DNA of 64,000 bases from Xanthomonas sp. XNM01 (GCF_014851915.1 NZ_JACVAP010000001.1:124001-188000); one strand, 5' to 3'; counted from the first letter of the stretch, positions 9,551-18,793 are shown. Notes: generated by a model from the sequence alone, not told the origin. Numbers and translations are program-made.

Positions 9551-9675
9551 GCGAGGAGTCCGGCAGGGCGACGATGGCCGGAAGACTAGCAAAGCCCGGG
9601 CGCCCCGCTCCCGTGCAGCAGGTCACGGGTGATGGCGTGTCGATCATCCGGCGCCGGCCTCCGGACGCCGATACG

Positions 9676-9705
9676 ACCGCGGGCCACCCATCGGCGGCCC
9701 GCGGT
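9676..9705 (-). terminator. hairpin downstream of mscL, terminator-like without U tract
   Basis: A perfect 10-bp inverted repeat (ACCGCGGGCC and GGCCCGCGGT) with a 10-base loop lies about 20 bases past the mscL stop. No T run follows on the minus strand, so it is at best a weak or Rho-assisted terminator. Confidence 0.4.
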
Positions 9706-9725
9706 GTCGGCACCTGCGCGGAATG

Positions 9726-10148
9726 TCAGACCTGGTCGCGTTTGAGCGCGTCGCGGATCTCGCGCAGCAGCAGCACGTCTTCCGGCGGCGCGGCCGGCGC
9801 CTTCTCCGGCTCGGGCTTCTTGCGCGCCAGGCGGTTGACCGCCTTGACCAGCAGGAAGATCGCGAAGGCGACGATGACGAACTGGATCACGGTGTTGAGG
9901 AATTCGCCGTAGGCGATCACCACGGCCGGGATCTCGGTACCGTCCTCCGCGACCCGGACCGGCGCCAGCGTCCAGGCCAGGTCGGAGAAGTCGATGCCGC
10001 CGATCATCCAGCCCAGCGGCGGCATGATGATCTTCTCGACCAGCGCGGTGACGATCTTGCCGAACGCGGCGCCGATGACCACGCCGACGGCGAGGTCGAT
10101 CACGTTGCCGCGCATCGCGAATTCCTTGAACTCGCTGATCATGCCCAT
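9726..10148 (-). CDS. mscL: large-conductance mechanosensitive channel MscL
   Basis: This is a homopentameric inner-membrane channel that opens under membrane tension and releases solutes during hypo-osmotic shock. The 140-residue product begins with the family hallmark [20 protein letters not shown], the N-terminal helix plus TM1. It has the gate glycines ([13 protein letters not shown]), a periplasmic loop, TM2 ([20 protein letters not shown]) and a charged C-terminal helix ([17 protein letters not shown]). Its length is normal for the family. The start at 10148 (MGMISEF) matches E. coli spacing. It is monocistronic, with short gaps on both sides. Confidence 0.97.
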   Translation of the reverse strand: MGMISEFKEFAMRGNVIDLAVGVVIGAAFGKIVTALVEKIIMPPLGWMIGGIDFSDLAWTLAPVRVAEDGTEIPAVVIAYGEFLNTVIQFVIVAFAIFLLVKAVNRLARKKPEPEKAPAAPPEDVLLLREIRDALKRDQV

Positions 10149-10224
10149 GGCGGTTCCTCAGGTGTGGAGTCGGCGACAGCCTAGCGCAGCGCGACGTGAA
10201 CGAGGAGCCATCGCCGCGACGGCC

Positions 10225-10929
10225 TCAGCGCGCGATGTGGCCCTGCAGCTCCACCACGCCGTCCAGCCGTGCGAGGTATTGGTCGCCCGGCGACAGCGCG
10301 GCCACGCCGGCAGGCGTGCCCATGTAGACCAGGTCGCCGGCCTTGAGCGCGTACAGCAGCGACAGCTCGTGCAGGATGTCGGCCACGTCCCAGATCAGGT
10401 CGGTCAGCGGCGCGCGCTGGCGGGTTTCGCCGTTGACCTGCAGCTCCAGCACGCGGGCATCGAGGCCGTCGACCGCCGCGGCCGGCACCAGCTCGCTGAT
10501 CGGCGCGGAGTGGTCGAAGCCCTTGGCCGTGTCCCAGGGCAGTCCCTTGGCCTTGGCTGCGGCCTGCAGGTCGCGGCGGGTCAGGTCCAGGCCCACGCCG
10601 TAACCGAACACCAGCGCCGGCGCATCCTCGCGCGCCAGTGGGCCGGCCGGCGCGTCGCGACCGATCGCCACGACCAGTTCGACCTCGTGGTGCAGGTCGG
10701 CGGTGGCCGACGGGTAGGGCACCGCCTCACCGGTGACGATCGCATCGGCCGGCTTCATGAAGAACACCGGCGTGCCGCGCTCGGCCTTCGAGGCCGGGGC
10801 GGTGGCGCCCATCTCGCGGGCGTGGTCGGCGAAGTTGCGGCCCACGCAGTAGATGCGGCGGACCGGGAACGTGCCGCCGCCGCGGACGGGCACGCGCGGG
10901 ACGGAGGGTGCGGGGATCAGATCGGTCAT
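10225..10929 (-). CDS. fumarylacetoacetate hydrolase (FAH) family protein
   Basis: This is a 234-residue acylpyruvate/fumarylpyruvate hydrolase-like enzyme that cleaves C-C bonds in beta-diketo acids using a divalent metal. The ATG at 10929 is chosen because the conserved opening IYCVGRNFADHAREMG follows shortly after. Upstream codons look like non-coding DNA. Metal ligands sit in LHHEVELVVAIG (the H-E-x-E pattern). Other family blocks are FFMKPADAIV, GYGVGLDLTRRDLQ, AKGFDHSAPI and LVYMGTPAGVAAL. The length suits the short FAHD1/NagK-type members rather than full FAH. The substrate is not determined by context, since no aromatic degradation genes adjoin it. Confidence 0.92.
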   Translation of the reverse strand: MTDLIPAPSVPRVPVRGGGTFPVRRIYCVGRNFADHAREMGATAPASKAERGTPVFFMKPADAIVTGEAVPYPSATADLHHEVELVVAIGRDAPAGPLAREDAPALVFGYGVGLDLTRRDLQAAAKAKGLPWDTAKGFDHSAPISELVPAAAVDGLDARVLELQVNGETRQRAPLTDLIWDVADILHELSLLYALKAGDLVYMGTPAGVAALSPGDQYLARLDGVVELQGHIAR

Positions 10930-11258
10930 GGTGGCGGAATCGACAGCGAAGGACCGGCGCAGTGTAGCGGCGGCCGGACAACGGTGATGCCCGGGCAGCC
11001 GCTGGCTCACCGACGGATGGGATCCGATGCCGGTGCGTGACGGGGCGCCTCCTGCCGGTGCCGCACCACGATCCATGCGGATGGAACTGGCGCGCCGGCG
11101 GGTGATGCGGATGCCTCGCCGGGTGTGGCCGGTCCTGGGTCCCGCCATCCAGACCCGTCGCGCAGCGACAGGATGGCTGCGCCACACCGGTCGGCCCGGA
11201 GCCGGGCCTGTGGTTGGCTGGGTCTCACACGGGGCCATCACTCGCGCGCCCAACGAAA
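10930..11258. other. intergenic region without a recognisable gene
   Basis: These bases between the FAH gene and the terminator of the small membrane protein hold only short open frames with arginine-rich, unstructured translations. I see no RNA gene or clear promoter. The far left end must contain the FAH gene promoter. Confidence 0.5.
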
Positions 11259-11281
11259 ACGGCCCGGATGAGCCGGGCCGT
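11259..11281 (-). terminator. Rho-independent terminator of the small membrane protein gene
   Basis: A perfect 9-bp stem (ACGGCCCGG / CCGGGCCGT) with a 5-base loop. On the minus strand it is followed by TTTCGTTG. It sits about 27 bases past the stop at 11308. Confidence 0.8.
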
Positions 11282-11307
11282 CGGATGCGATGCATGGCGC
11301 GGTGCGT

Positions 11308-11595
11308 TCAGCGCGAGCCGGGCAGGGCGGCCTTGCGCACCACGCGGTACTCGCCGTCGACCACGCGGGTGTCGCCAGCGGACGCGGTGCGGCCCCGGCC
11401 ACGCAGCAGGCGCCAGGCCAGACCGGCGGCGATCATCGCCGCACCGACGAACACGCTGAAGAACACGAGCAGGGCCAGCAACCCCAGGCCGACCACGCCC
11501 AGCAGGGCGCGCAGCCACAACGCACGCGGCTTGCGCGGTGCGAACAGGCCATGCAGCGAGGCGGTATCGAAGCGGAACGAACGGGCGTGGATCAT
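11308..11595 (-). CDS. small hypothetical membrane protein
   Basis: This 95-residue protein of unknown function has a basic N-terminus (FAPRKPRALWLRALLG) leading into one long or two closely packed hydrophobic helices, roughly residues 28-62 (LLGVVGLGLLALLVFFSVFV, then GAAMIAAGLAWRLL). The tail is basic and polar, with GDTRVVDGEYRVV. It is probably an inner-membrane protein with a cytoplasmic tail. It is transcribed divergently from the Rieske gene, with about 60 bases between the starts, and ends at a good terminator, so it is a single-gene unit. I do not recognise the family. Confidence 0.7.
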   Translation of the reverse strand: MIHARSFRFDTASLHGLFAPRKPRALWLRALLGVVGLGLLALLVFFSVFVGAAMIAAGLAWRLLRGRGRTASAGDTRVVDGEYRVVRKAALPGSR

Positions 11596-11658
11596 CTTGG
11601 GTCATGCCAGAATGGCGGACGAGGCGGAAGTATCGGCCCGATGCCAGGTGACAGTGTG

Positions 11659-12009
11659 ATGACTTCGTTAAATTCAGCCCCGCTGGTTCAGCTCGACGCG
11701 TTCGCCGATGGCGAGCTCGTGGAGGCCGAAGCCGTGCTGGATGGCGACAGCGAGTCCCTGGTGCTGCACCGGAACGGCGAGGTGGTGCGGGCCTGGCTCA
11801 ACGTCTGCCCGCACGCCGGACGGCGCCTGGACTGGGCACCCGGGCGCTTCCTGAAGAGCAAGGACGGGCATCTGGTCTGCGCGGCCCATGGCGCGGCCTT
11901 CGAACTGGGCGAGGGCCAGTGCGTGGCCGGTCCCTGCCGCGGCGATGCGCTGCGCGCGGTGGCGGTGGACGTGCGCGACGGCGCGGTCTGGCTGGCGACC
12001 GCAGGCTGA
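11659..12009 (+). CDS. Rieske [2Fe-2S] domain protein
   Basis: This is a 116-residue soluble Rieske ferredoxin-like protein, likely an electron carrier. The cluster ligands are clear: CPHAGRRL (C-x-H) and CAAHGAAF (C-x-x-H), separated by about 21 residues. Two starts compete. The ATG at 11659 has AGGTGA eight bases upstream, so I prefer it. The ATG at 11641 would add six residues with a weaker site. There is no signal peptide and no oxygenase catalytic domain, so it is a stand-alone ferredoxin component. Its partner is not adjacent. It converges with the signal peptidase gene, seven bases apart. Confidence 0.88.
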   Translation: MTSLNSAPLVQLDAFADGELVEAEAVLDGDSESLVLHRNGEVVRAWLNVCPHAGRRLDWAPGRFLKSKDGHLVCAAHGAAFELGEGQCVAGPCRGDALRAVAVDVRDGAVWLATAG

Positions 12010-12016
12010 GCGTGGC

Positions 12017-12646
12017 TCAGAGCCGGCGCCAGGCCAGGCCTTCGCCGCGGCGGTAGTACACGGCCACGGCCTTGCCGTAGATCGCGTCGGCATCGACCAG
12101 GCCGAACCAGCGGCTGTCGATGCTGTTGCCGCGGTGGTCGCCGAGCACCAGCACCTTGCCTTGCGGGATGACCAGACCGTCGATGTCGGGACCGCCTCCG
12201 CGGTCGAGCTCCAGCTGGACCAGACGCGGGTCGAAGCGCTCGATCGTCGCCGCCGCGTCCGCAGCGAGAGGCCGTCCGTTGATGCTCAGGTGGCCGTCGC
12301 GCAGGCGGACGCGGTCCCCCGCGACGGCGACCACGCGCTTGATCAGCCGCGTGCCGTCCTGCGGCGAATCGAACACGGCCACGTCGCCGCGCCGTGGCGT
12401 ACCGGCCTCGACCAGGATGCGGTTGCCCAGGGGCAGGCGCAGACCGTAGGCGCGCATGTCGACCACGACCCGGTCGCCGGGTTGCAGCGTCGGCTGCATC
12501 GAGCCGGTCGGCACCTGGTAATGGTTGGCGAACGAGGAGCGTGCGGCCAGCATCAGCAGCAGCATCACCACCAGCGGCAATGCCTCGCGACGCAGCCAGT
12601 GGCGCAGGCGGGCGCCGCGCTCGGAAACGGACGCATCCTGGGACAT
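12017..12646 (-). CDS. lepB: signal peptidase I (S26 family)
   Basis: This is a membrane-bound serine protease of 209 residues that removes signal peptides from exported proteins. One N-terminal TM helix (ALPLVVMLLLMLAARSSF) precedes the catalytic domain. The nucleophile is Ser49 in PTGSMQPTL and the general base is Lys104 in GTRLIKRVVAVAGD. The C-terminal box GDHRGNSIDSRWFG is present. It starts at the ATG at 12646 with GAGGAG upstream. It is shorter than E. coli LepB, having one rather than two TM helices. It does not sit with lepA or rnc, so it may be a second, specialised paralogue. The symbol rests on family only. Confidence 0.88.
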   Translation of the reverse strand: MSQDASVSERGARLRHWLRREALPLVVMLLLMLAARSSFANHYQVPTGSMQPTLQPGDRVVVDMRAYGLRLPLGNRILVEAGTPRRGDVAVFDSPQDGTRLIKRVVAVAGDRVRLRDGHLSINGRPLAADAAATIERFDPRLVQLELDRGGGPDIDGLVIPQGKVLVLGDHRGNSIDSRWFGLVDADAIYGKAVAVYYRRGEGLAWRRL

Positions 12647-12777
12647 GGCGGACTCCTCTGCGGTCGGGAGGTCCGACGCTACGACGCCGCGCAGGCCCCT
12701 GCCAGTGACCGATGGCAGGGTGCGCGGTCCGGTGGGGCGTCGGGTCGAAGCACGCGAACGGCGTGCCGCCGCTGCGG

Positions 12778-14628
12778 TCAGTCGCCCCAGAACATCAGGT
12801 TGACCACGGTCACCGCGACCACCGTATAGATCAGCGACAGCGGCGCGCCGACCCGCCACATCTGCCGTGCGCTGTAGCCGGCCGGGCCGGTGATCATCGA
12901 GATCACCGGGTTGGAGGCGGTCATCATGTTGTTGGCCGCCGACAGCGCGGCGATCAGCGCGAACGCGGTCGGGTTGCCGCCCACCGCCAGCGCCAGGTTG
13001 ATCGCGATCGGCACCATCACGATGGTCGCGCCGACGTGGCTGATCACCAGCGAGAACGCGGTGGTCAGCAGCGCGACCACGATCTCCAGCGCCCACGGTG
13101 GGGTGCCTTCCGGCAATCGGGCCAGGGTGTTGCCGGCGACCCAGGCGGCGGTGCCGCTGCTGTCCATCGCCCAGCCCAGCGGGATCAGGCCGGCGGTCAG
13201 GAACACCGTCTTCCAGTTGATCGCCGCATAGGCCTCGTCCATCTTCAGCACGCCGGCCAGCAGCATGCCGGCCACGCCGGTCATCAGGGTCAGCGCCACC
13301 GGCAGTTTGGCGAACAGCGCCACCAGGATGGTGAAGGCGAAGATCGTCATCGCGATCTTGAACTTGTGCGGGCGCTGCTCGCCCTTGGGGTAGTCGGTGA
13401 CCACCACGAAGTCCCGGCTCTGCGCGGCCTGGCCCAGGTCCTGCCAGATGCTGTGGAACACCAGCATGTCGCCGGCGCGCAGCGCGACCGAGCGCACGTC
13501 CTCGCGGATCACCTGCTTGTCGCGGTTGATCGCCAGCAGGCTGATCCCGGCCTGCTGGCGCAGGCGCAGTTCGCGTGCGGTCTTGCCGATGAAGCGCGAG
13601 GTCGGCGGCACCACCGCCTCGGAGATGCCGGCGCGGCTGGGGTTGAACAGGTCGCCCAGGTTGCGCAGGCGCGAGGACATGCGCAGGAACTGGTTCTGCG
13701 AGAAGTCGGTGACCTGCTGGCGCGGGCCCATCACGCCGATCACGCTGCCGACCCAGATGCGCATGTCGGCCGGCGGCGCCAGCCGGGTGTCGTTGCCGGA
13801 CTTGAGCGCAAGCAGCAGCGGCGCGTCGTGCAGCGATTCGGCCTCGCTCACCGACATGCCGACCAGCGGGCTCTCGGCCGAGACGGTCAGTTCGAACACG
13901 TCGCCGTCGATGCCGTAGGTGCGGGCGAAGTAGCTTTCGGTCCGCGCCGGGGTGACGTTCTCGCCGACGCCTTCCTCCTCGGCCAGCTTGCGGTTGCCGT
14001 AGAAACGGAAGTACAGCAGCGAGGCGACCAGCAGCACGATGCCGACCGGCGCCGGCGCGAACATCGCCAGCGGTTCCAGCGTGGCCATGCCCGAGGGCAG
14101 GTTGTTGTTGGCCGAGACCAACAGGTCGTTGAGCAGGATCAGCGGCGAGTTGCCGACCATCGTCAGCGCCGCGCCCATCACGATCGCCGCGGCGATCGGC
14201 AGCAGCAGCCGCGACAGCGCCAGGCCGGTGCGCGAGGACAGCCGCGCGGCGACTGGCAGGTACAGCGCCATCACCGACGGGTTCTGCATGAACGAGGAGT
14301 TGAGGCCGGCAATGGCCGTGGTCATCAGCAGCAGGCGCTGCTCGACCCCGTGGCCGCGGCGCAGCAGCCAGCTGGCCAGGCGGTTCAGCGCGCCGGTGCG
14401 GTCAAGACCGGCGCCGAGGATCATCGTGGCCATGATGCTCATGACCGCGTTGCCGGAGAAGCCGCTGAAGATCTCCTCCGGCGCGATCAGGCCGGTGATG
14501 CCCAGCACCACCAGCACGACCAGGGCGACCAGGTCGGCGCGGATGCGCTCGAACAGGAACATCGCCATCGTGAACCCGACCAGCCCCAGCACCAGGCGCA
14601 TGTCGTTGGTCAGGGTCAGGCCGTCCAT
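12778..14628 (-). CDS. SLC13/DASS family permease with central TrkA-C (RCK_C) domains
   Basis: This 616-residue inner-membrane transporter is of the type annotated as sodium:sulfate/dicarboxylate or divalent-anion permease. The N-terminal membrane half (residues 8-200) includes the helix hairpin loop GLNSSFMQNPSVMALYLPV and GNSPLILLNDLL. A soluble insert at roughly 215-370 contains two RCK_C-like repeats (SPLVGMSVSEAESL and ADMRIWVGSVIGVMGP; GKTARELRLRQQAGISLLAI and GDMLVFHSI). The second membrane half follows, with LPEGTPPWALEIVVALLTTA and AANNMMTASNPVISMITGPA. The insert suggests ligand gating. Sulfate is a common guess, but no sulfur genes adjoin it. Confidence 0.9.
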   Translation of the reverse strand: MDGLTLTNDMRLVLGLVGFTMAMFLFERIRADLVALVVLVVLGITGLIAPEEIFSGFSGNAVMSIMATMILGAGLDRTGALNRLASWLLRRGHGVEQRLLLMTTAIAGLNSSFMQNPSVMALYLPVAARLSSRTGLALSRLLLPIAAAIVMGAALTMVGNSPLILLNDLLVSANNNLPSGMATLEPLAMFAPAPVGIVLLVASLLYFRFYGNRKLAEEEGVGENVTPARTESYFARTYGIDGDVFELTVSAESPLVGMSVSEAESLHDAPLLLALKSGNDTRLAPPADMRIWVGSVIGVMGPRQQVTDFSQNQFLRMSSRLRNLGDLFNPSRAGISEAVVPPTSRFIGKTARELRLRQQAGISLLAINRDKQVIREDVRSVALRAGDMLVFHSIWQDLGQAAQSRDFVVVTDYPKGEQRPHKFKIAMTIFAFTILVALFAKLPVALTLMTGVAGMLLAGVLKMDEAYAAINWKTVFLTAGLIPLGWAMDSSGTAAWVAGNTLARLPEGTPPWALEIVVALLTTAFSLVISHVGATIVMVPIAINLALAVGGNPTAFALIAALSAANNMMTASNPVISMITGPAGYSARQMWRVGAPLSLIYTVVAVTVVNLMFWGD

Positions 14629-14775
14629 TGCGCGTGCCGGTTCCTCAGGATCCGCTGGTGGTCAGGCCGGGCGCACCGGCACTGCAGCCCGCATCCGTGA
14701 CCGGCCCCGGCGCCACGGGCAGGCGGCGCCGTGGCCGGCGGCGGTTGGATGCGTCGTCGATGGCGTCGGAGGCGC

Positions 14776-15540
14776 TCATGCTGCCGGGGAGTGTAGCTCC
14801 GGCGCGTCGACGCGGTCGTAGAGCAGGTCCCAGACGCCGTGGCCGAGCTTCACTCCGCGCCGTTCGAAGTGGGTCTCCGGCCGCCATTCCGGCCGCGGCA
14901 CGTGCCCGCGCGGGCCGGCCCGGTTGACCAGCCCGGGCGTGGCGTCGAGCACGTCCCACATCTGCTCGGCGTAGTCGGCCCAGTCGGTGGCCGCGTGCAG
15001 GCGCCCGCCGATCCGCAGCTTGCGCACCAGCAGCGCGGCGAATTCCGGCTGGACCAGGCGTCGCTTGTTGTGGCGCTTCTTGTGCCAGGGATCCGGGAAG
15101 TAGATCCGGACCTCGTCCAGCGCGCCGTCGGCGATCTCGTTGCGCAGCACTTCCACCGCATCGTGGTGGTACAGGCGCACGTGGTCGGCGGCATCGTCGG
15201 CCAGCGCGTTGAGCAGGCGGCCAACGCCGGGGGCGTGGACCTCGATGCCGATGTAGTCGCGCGACGGATCCTGGCGGGCGGCGAAGCGCAGCGCCTCGCC
15301 GTTGCCGAAGCCGATCTCCAGCACCGTGCGCGCGTCGCGGCCGAAGGTGGTCGTCAGGTCGCGCGGGGCACCGGCGTAGTCCAGGCCGAAGCGCGGCCAG
15401 CGCTCGTCGAACGCGCGCTGCTGGGCCGGGGTGAATCGGCCCTGGCGCAGCACGAAGCTGCGGACCTCGCGGCGGCCTTCGCTGACGGTGAACGGCTTGG
15501 GCGGGGCCTTGGCGCCGCTGCTGGAGAATGGATCGGTCAT
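14776..15540 (-). CDS. trmB: tRNA (guanine-N7)-methyltransferase TrmB
   Basis: This SAM-dependent enzyme forms m7G46 in the variable loop of tRNA. The 254-residue product starts at the ATG at 15540 (MTDPFSSSG). SAM-binding motif I is [12 protein letters not shown], followed by [12 protein letters not shown]. The TrmB signature [17 protein letters not shown] and the C-terminal block [20 protein letters not shown] are intact. The length is typical. It lies 124 bases from thiG on the same strand. A joint transcript with the thi genes is possible but a strong hairpin intervenes. Confidence 0.97.
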   Translation of the reverse strand: MTDPFSSSGAKAPPKPFTVSEGRREVRSFVLRQGRFTPAQQRAFDERWPRFGLDYAGAPRDLTTTFGRDARTVLEIGFGNGEALRFAARQDPSRDYIGIEVHAPGVGRLLNALADDAADHVRLYHHDAVEVLRNEIADGALDEVRIYFPDPWHKKRHNKRRLVQPEFAALLVRKLRIGGRLHAATDWADYAEQMWDVLDATPGLVNRAGPRGHVPRPEWRPETHFERRGVKLGHGVWDLLYDRVDAPELHSPAA

Positions 15541-15635
15541 GACGACTCGGGTTGTGCGTGCAGTGATGGTGCCGTCCTGGCGCGGCGATGCCGCTTCCGG
15601 ATGATCCGGCCCGACCATCCATGGCCGGGCATCCG

Positions 15636-15662
15636 CGATGCGCGCGGGTGCCGCGCGCATCG
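15636..15662 (-). terminator. GC-rich hairpin just after thiG
   Basis: A perfect 11-bp inverted repeat (CGATGCGCGCG / CGCGCGCATCG) with a 5-base loop begins three bases after the thiG stop on the minus strand. There is no U tract. It may terminate or stabilise the thiSG transcript ahead of trmB. Confidence 0.5.
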
Positions 15663-15664
15663 AC

Positions 15665-16459
15665 TCATCCCACCAGGCCGTCGACCGGCGAGGAGGCGCT
15701 GGCGTAGCGCTTGCGCGGGATGCGGCCGGCACGGAACGCCTCGCGCCCGGCCTCGACCGCCTTGCGCATCGCGCTGGCCATCAGCACCGGATCCTTCGCG
15801 CCGGCGATCGCGGTGTTCATCAGCACGCCGTCGCAGCCCAGTTCCATCGCGATGGCCGCGTCCGAGGCGGTGCCGACGCCGGCGTCGACGATGATCGGGA
15901 CCTTGGCGTCCTCGATGATCTGCAGCAGGTTGTAGCGGTTCTGGATGCCCAGACCGGAACCGATCGGCGCCGCCAGCGGCATCACCGCCACGCAGCCGAT
16001 CTCCTCCAGGCGCTTGGCCAGGATCGGGTCGTCGGAGGTGTAGACCATGACCTCGAAGCCGTCGGCGACCAGGATCTCGGCGGCCTTCAGGGTCTGCACC
16101 ACGTCCGGGTACAGGGTCTTCTGGTCGCCCAGCACTTCCAGCTTGGTCAGGTTGTGGCCGTCGAGCAGCTCACGTGCCAGCCGGCAGGTGCGCACCGCGT
16201 CCTCGGCGGTGTAGCAGCCGGCGGTATTGGGCAGGATCGTGTAGCGCTCGGGCGAGAGCACGTCGAGCAGGTTGGGCTCGCCGGGGCTCTGGCCGATGTT
16301 GGTGCGGCGGATCGCGACGGTGACGATCTCGGCGCCGGCGGCCTCGGTGGCGCGGCCGGTCTCGTCCAGGTCCTTGAACTTGCCGGTACCGGTCAGCAGG
16401 CGGGAGCGATAGGTCTTGCCGGCGATGACCAGCGGATCGGAGTGGGCTGTATTCGACAT
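15665..16459 (-). CDS. thiG: thiazole synthase ThiG
   Basis: ThiG builds the thiazole phosphate ring of thiamine from 1-deoxyxylulose 5-phosphate, dehydroglycine and ThiS-thiocarboxylate. The ATG at 16459 ([14 protein letters not shown]) is preferred. An ATG at 16477 would add six residues. The TIM-barrel protein shows [12 protein letters not shown], the Schiff-base lysine at 106 ([10 protein letters not shown]), [15 protein letters not shown] and [20 protein letters not shown]. Its 264 residues are normal. It lies 42 bases downstream of thiS on the same strand, a common pairing in proteobacteria. No TPP riboswitch element is visible upstream of the pair. Confidence 0.97.
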   Translation of the reverse strand: MSNTAHSDPLVIAGKTYRSRLLTGTGKFKDLDETGRATEAAGAEIVTVAIRRTNIGQSPGEPNLLDVLSPERYTILPNTAGCYTAEDAVRTCRLARELLDGHNLTKLEVLGDQKTLYPDVVQTLKAAEILVADGFEVMVYTSDDPILAKRLEEIGCVAVMPLAAPIGSGLGIQNRYNLLQIIEDAKVPIIVDAGVGTASDAAIAMELGCDGVLMNTAIAGAKDPVLMASAMRKAVEAGREAFRAGRIPRKRYASASSPVDGLVG

Positions 16460-16501
16460 GCCCGCATTATCGCCCATCGCGGCCGGCGACGGCGCGTCGG
16501 A

Positions 16502-16702
16502 TCAGCCACCGCCGAGCGCGTGCACGATCTCGATGCGGTCGCCCGGCTGCAGCCGGCGTTCGGCGTGGGTGCCGCGCGGGGCGATCTCGCCATTGACCTC
16601 GACCGCGACGCGGCGGCCGGCCAGGCCCTCGGCCGCCAGCAGCTCGGTGATGCTCAGGTGGTCGGCGACGCTACGTCGCTCGCCATTCAACTCGATGTCC
16701 AT
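16502..16702 (-). CDS. thiS: sulfur carrier protein ThiS
   Basis: This 66-residue beta-grasp protein carries sulfur as a C-terminal thiocarboxylate for thiazole formation by ThiG. It opens with MDIELNGERRSVADHLSITE, contains RVAVEVNGEIAPR, and ends in the obligatory Gly-Gly (IVHALGGG). The ATG at 16702 gives the normal family length. A longer frame upstream reads through intergenic DNA. thiS is the first gene of a thiS-thiG unit. Other thi genes are absent from the window, so the rest of the pathway must be elsewhere. Confidence 0.96.
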   Translation of the reverse strand: MDIELNGERRSVADHLSITELLAAEGLAGRRVAVEVNGEIAPRGTHAERRLQPGDRIEIVHALGGG

Positions 16703-16800
16703 GGCGGCGATTGTCGCATCGTTCGATCGCCACGGAGCTGTCATCATTCCGCAACGCAGCGTGAGTGGCGCCCGTGTCGGTGGAACCATAAGGACCATGC

Positions 16801-16816
16801 GCGGGCGTACGCCCGC
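16801..16816. promoter_or_regulatory. 16-bp perfect palindrome upstream of the autotransporter esterase
   Basis: GCGGGCGTACGCCCGC is a perfect palindrome ending 29 bases before the esterase start, in the divergent gap with thiS. It could be an operator for a dimeric regulator or a hairpin in the 5' leader. No named motif is recognised. Confidence 0.4.
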
Positions 16817-16845
16817 ATCCGCCCCACGTGATTCCTGGAGAGTCC

Positions 16846-18639
16846 ATGTCCCCCCGTCCGCTCCGTACCACCCTGGCCATCGCCCTGGCACTGGCCGCCG
16901 CCCCGGCGCTCGCGACCGATTTCAGCGGCACCGTGTTCTTCGGCGACAGCCTGACCGACTCGGGCCATTTCCGCACCCAGATCCCGGAAGCCGTGCGACC
17001 GGTGACCGGCAAGTTCACCACCAATCCGGGCCTGGTCTGGGCCGAGCACGTGGCCCGCTACTACGGCGGCGACGGCAGCACCGACAACACCGGCGGCGAC
17101 AACTACGCCCAGGGCGGCTCCCGGGTGACGGTCCAGAACGGCCCGGCCGAGTCGACCGTCTCGCAGGTCACCCGTTACCTGGCCTCCACCGGCGGCCGGG
17201 CCGATCCCAACGCGCTGTACTCGGTCTGGACCGGCGCCAACGACATCTTCGCTGTGGCCGCCGGTGCGCCTGTCGCCTCGACCCTGCAGACCGCCGTCAC
17301 CGGCGTGGTCCAGAGCGTGGGCGCGCTCGACGCGGCCGGCGCCCGCTACATCCTGGTGCCGAACCTGCCGGACATGGGCATCACGCCGCAGGCCATCGCC
17401 GCGGGCCCGGCCGGCCAGGCCGCGCTGACCCAGCTGTCTTCGACCTTCAATACCAGCATGTACGGGGCGCTCGCCCAGGCCGGCTACCAGGTCATTCCGC
17501 TGGATACCTTCGGCATCCTGCGCGAGATCGTCGCCAGCCCGGCGACCTACGGCTTCCGCAACGTCACCCAGACCGGCTGCCTGCTGGCGCCGGGCGGCAA
17601 CGCGCTGACCTGCAACCCCACCTCGTACCGCACGCCGGATGCGGCCCAGGCCTACCTGTTCGCCGATGGCGTGCATCCGTCCGATGCCGCGCACGGCATG
17701 CTGGGCCAGTACGCGGTGTCGGTGCTCGAGGCGCCGACGCTCAACGCCGTGCTGTCGCAGTCGGCGACGGTGATCGGCCGCGCCCGCGCCGAGCAGGTCG
17801 CCGCGCACCTGCAGTCCGCCCCCACCGCCGATGGCACCCGCTGGTGGGGTGGCATCCGTGGCGACAACCAGCGCTACGACCACGCCGACCTGTACGACGG
17901 CATGGCGCCCTCGGGCCTGTTCGGCGTGGACTGGGCGCGCGATGGCATGGTCTTCGGCGGCTTCCTCGGCTACGGCCGTCTCGATGCCGACTTCGGCCAG
18001 AACCGCGGCGGTTTCACCCAGTCCGACGTCACCATCGGCGGCTTCGCCGGCTGGTATGGCGAACGCACCTGGGTCAATGCGCAGGCCAGCTACACCCGCC
18101 TGGACTACGACGTCGACCGTGAGGTCCACCTGGGGCCGGCGCTGCGTCGCCACTCCGGCTCGGCCGATGGCCGCAACGTGAGCGTCGGCCTGAGCGGCGG
18201 CTACAGCTTCGGCGAGGGCGCATTCACCCATGGCCCGGTCGCCAGCCTGCTGTGGCAGAAGGTCGAGGTCGACGGCTACACCGAGAGCAACACCGCCTCG
18301 ACCGCGCTGATCTACGGCGACCAGGAGATCGACTCGCTGGTCGGCAGCCTGGGCTGGCAGGCCAGCTACGACATCGGCCCGGCCGTGCCGTACATCCGCG
18401 CCACCTGGGACCGCGAGTTCGAGGACCGTCCGGAGCAGGCGTTCGCCCGCCTGCAGACGCTGCCGGGCATGCAGTACGCGGTGCCGGGGATGCAGCTGGA
18501 CGACAGCTACGGCACCGTGGTGCTCGGTGCCCGGACCCGCCTGCTCGGCCTGGACGCCGACATCGGTGCGCGCAGCACGGTCGGCCGCAGCGGTGCCGCG
18601 GACAACAGCGTGTTCGTCACCTTCTCCGGCGGCTTCTGA
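16846..18639 (+). CDS. autotransporter GDSL esterase/lipase (EstA-like)
   Basis: This is a surface-anchored esterase of 597 residues that exports itself by a type V mechanism. The ATG at 16846 (GGAG upstream) yields a signal peptide ending ALA-TDF. The passenger is a GDSL hydrolase: nucleophile Ser35 in [12 protein letters not shown], the block III-like [15 protein letters not shown], and the Asp/His pair in [13 protein letters not shown] near residue 270. From about residue 325 a 12-stranded beta-barrel domain follows ([20 protein letters not shown] through to the C-terminal FVTFSGGF), ending in the outer-membrane phenylalanine. The layout matches Pseudomonas EstA. It may hydrolyse lipids or acyl esters at the cell surface. 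Confidence 0.94.
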   Translation: MSPRPLRTTLAIALALAAAPALATDFSGTVFFGDSLTDSGHFRTQIPEAVRPVTGKFTTNPGLVWAEHVARYYGGDGSTDNTGGDNYAQGGSRVTVQNGPAESTVSQVTRYLASTGGRADPNALYSVWTGANDIFAVAAGAPVASTLQTAVTGVVQSVGALDAAGARYILVPNLPDMGITPQAIAAGPAGQAALTQLSSTFNTSMYGALAQAGYQVIPLDTFGILREIVASPATYGFRNVTQTGCLLAPGGNALTCNPTSYRTPDAAQAYLFADGVHPSDAAHGMLGQYAVSVLEAPTLNAVLSQSATVIGRARAEQVAAHLQSAPTADGTRWWGGIRGDNQRYDHADLYDGMAPSGLFGVDWARDGMVFGGFLGYGRLDADFGQNRGGFTQSDVTIGGFAGWYGERTWVNAQASYTRLDYDVDREVHLGPALRRHSGSADGRNVSVGLSGGYSFGEGAFTHGPVASLLWQKVEVDGYTESNTASTALIYGDQEIDSLVGSLGWQASYDIGPAVPYIRATWDREFEDRPEQAFARLQTLPGMQYAVPGMQLDDSYGTVVLGARTRLLGLDADIGARSTVGRSGAADNSVFVTFSGGF

Positions 18640-18678
18640 GTCGCCGGGACCGGTCGCGGCCAGGTGCCGCGGCCGGCA

Positions 18679-18708
18679 TTGCGCGCGCGGGGGCAGGACG
18701 CATAGACT
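18679..18708 (+). promoter_or_regulatory. candidate sigma-70 promoter for tRNA-Gly
   Basis: TTGCGC at 18679 and TAGACT at 18703 are 18 bases apart. The -10 ends 11 bases before the mature tRNA 5' end. The match is moderate, but the position is right for a tRNA promoter. Confidence 0.45.
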
Positions 18709-18719
18709 GCCTGTCCCAT

Positions 18720-18793
18720 GCGGGTGTAGTTCAATGGTAGAACTGCAGCTTCCCAAGCTGCTAGCGTGGGTTCGATTCCCATCACCCGCTCCA
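18720..18793 (+). tRNA. tRNA-Gly (anticodon CCC)
   Basis: This 74-base gene folds into a full cloverleaf. The acceptor stem is GCGGGTG/CACCCGC and the D arm is GTTC-AATGGTA-GAAC. The anticodon stem is GCAGC/GCTGC around the loop TTCCCAA, which gives anticodon CCC. The T arm is GTGGG-TTCGATT-CCCAT, and CCA is encoded at 18791-18793. It reads GGG codons. No attachment-site duplication or integrase is seen next to it. Confidence 0.96.

Noticed and set aside
10930-11258. Possible coding frame in the gap between the FAH and small membrane protein genes
   Set aside because: The open frame is Arg-rich, continues as an antisense shadow of the small membrane gene, and has no RBS or family similarity.
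16703-16845. TPP riboswitch upstream of thiS-thiG
   Set aside because: The conserved CTGAGA core is absent on the minus strand and the gap shows no THI-box layout.
16502-16891. Longer ThiS form of 129 residues
   Set aside because: ThiS proteins are about 65 residues. The upstream codons overlap the divergent esterase gene and its promoter region.
18720-18793. tRNA-Gly as an integration site for a mobile island
   Set aside because: There is no duplicate of the tRNA 3' end in the downstream region, no integrase, and the following genes are core functions.
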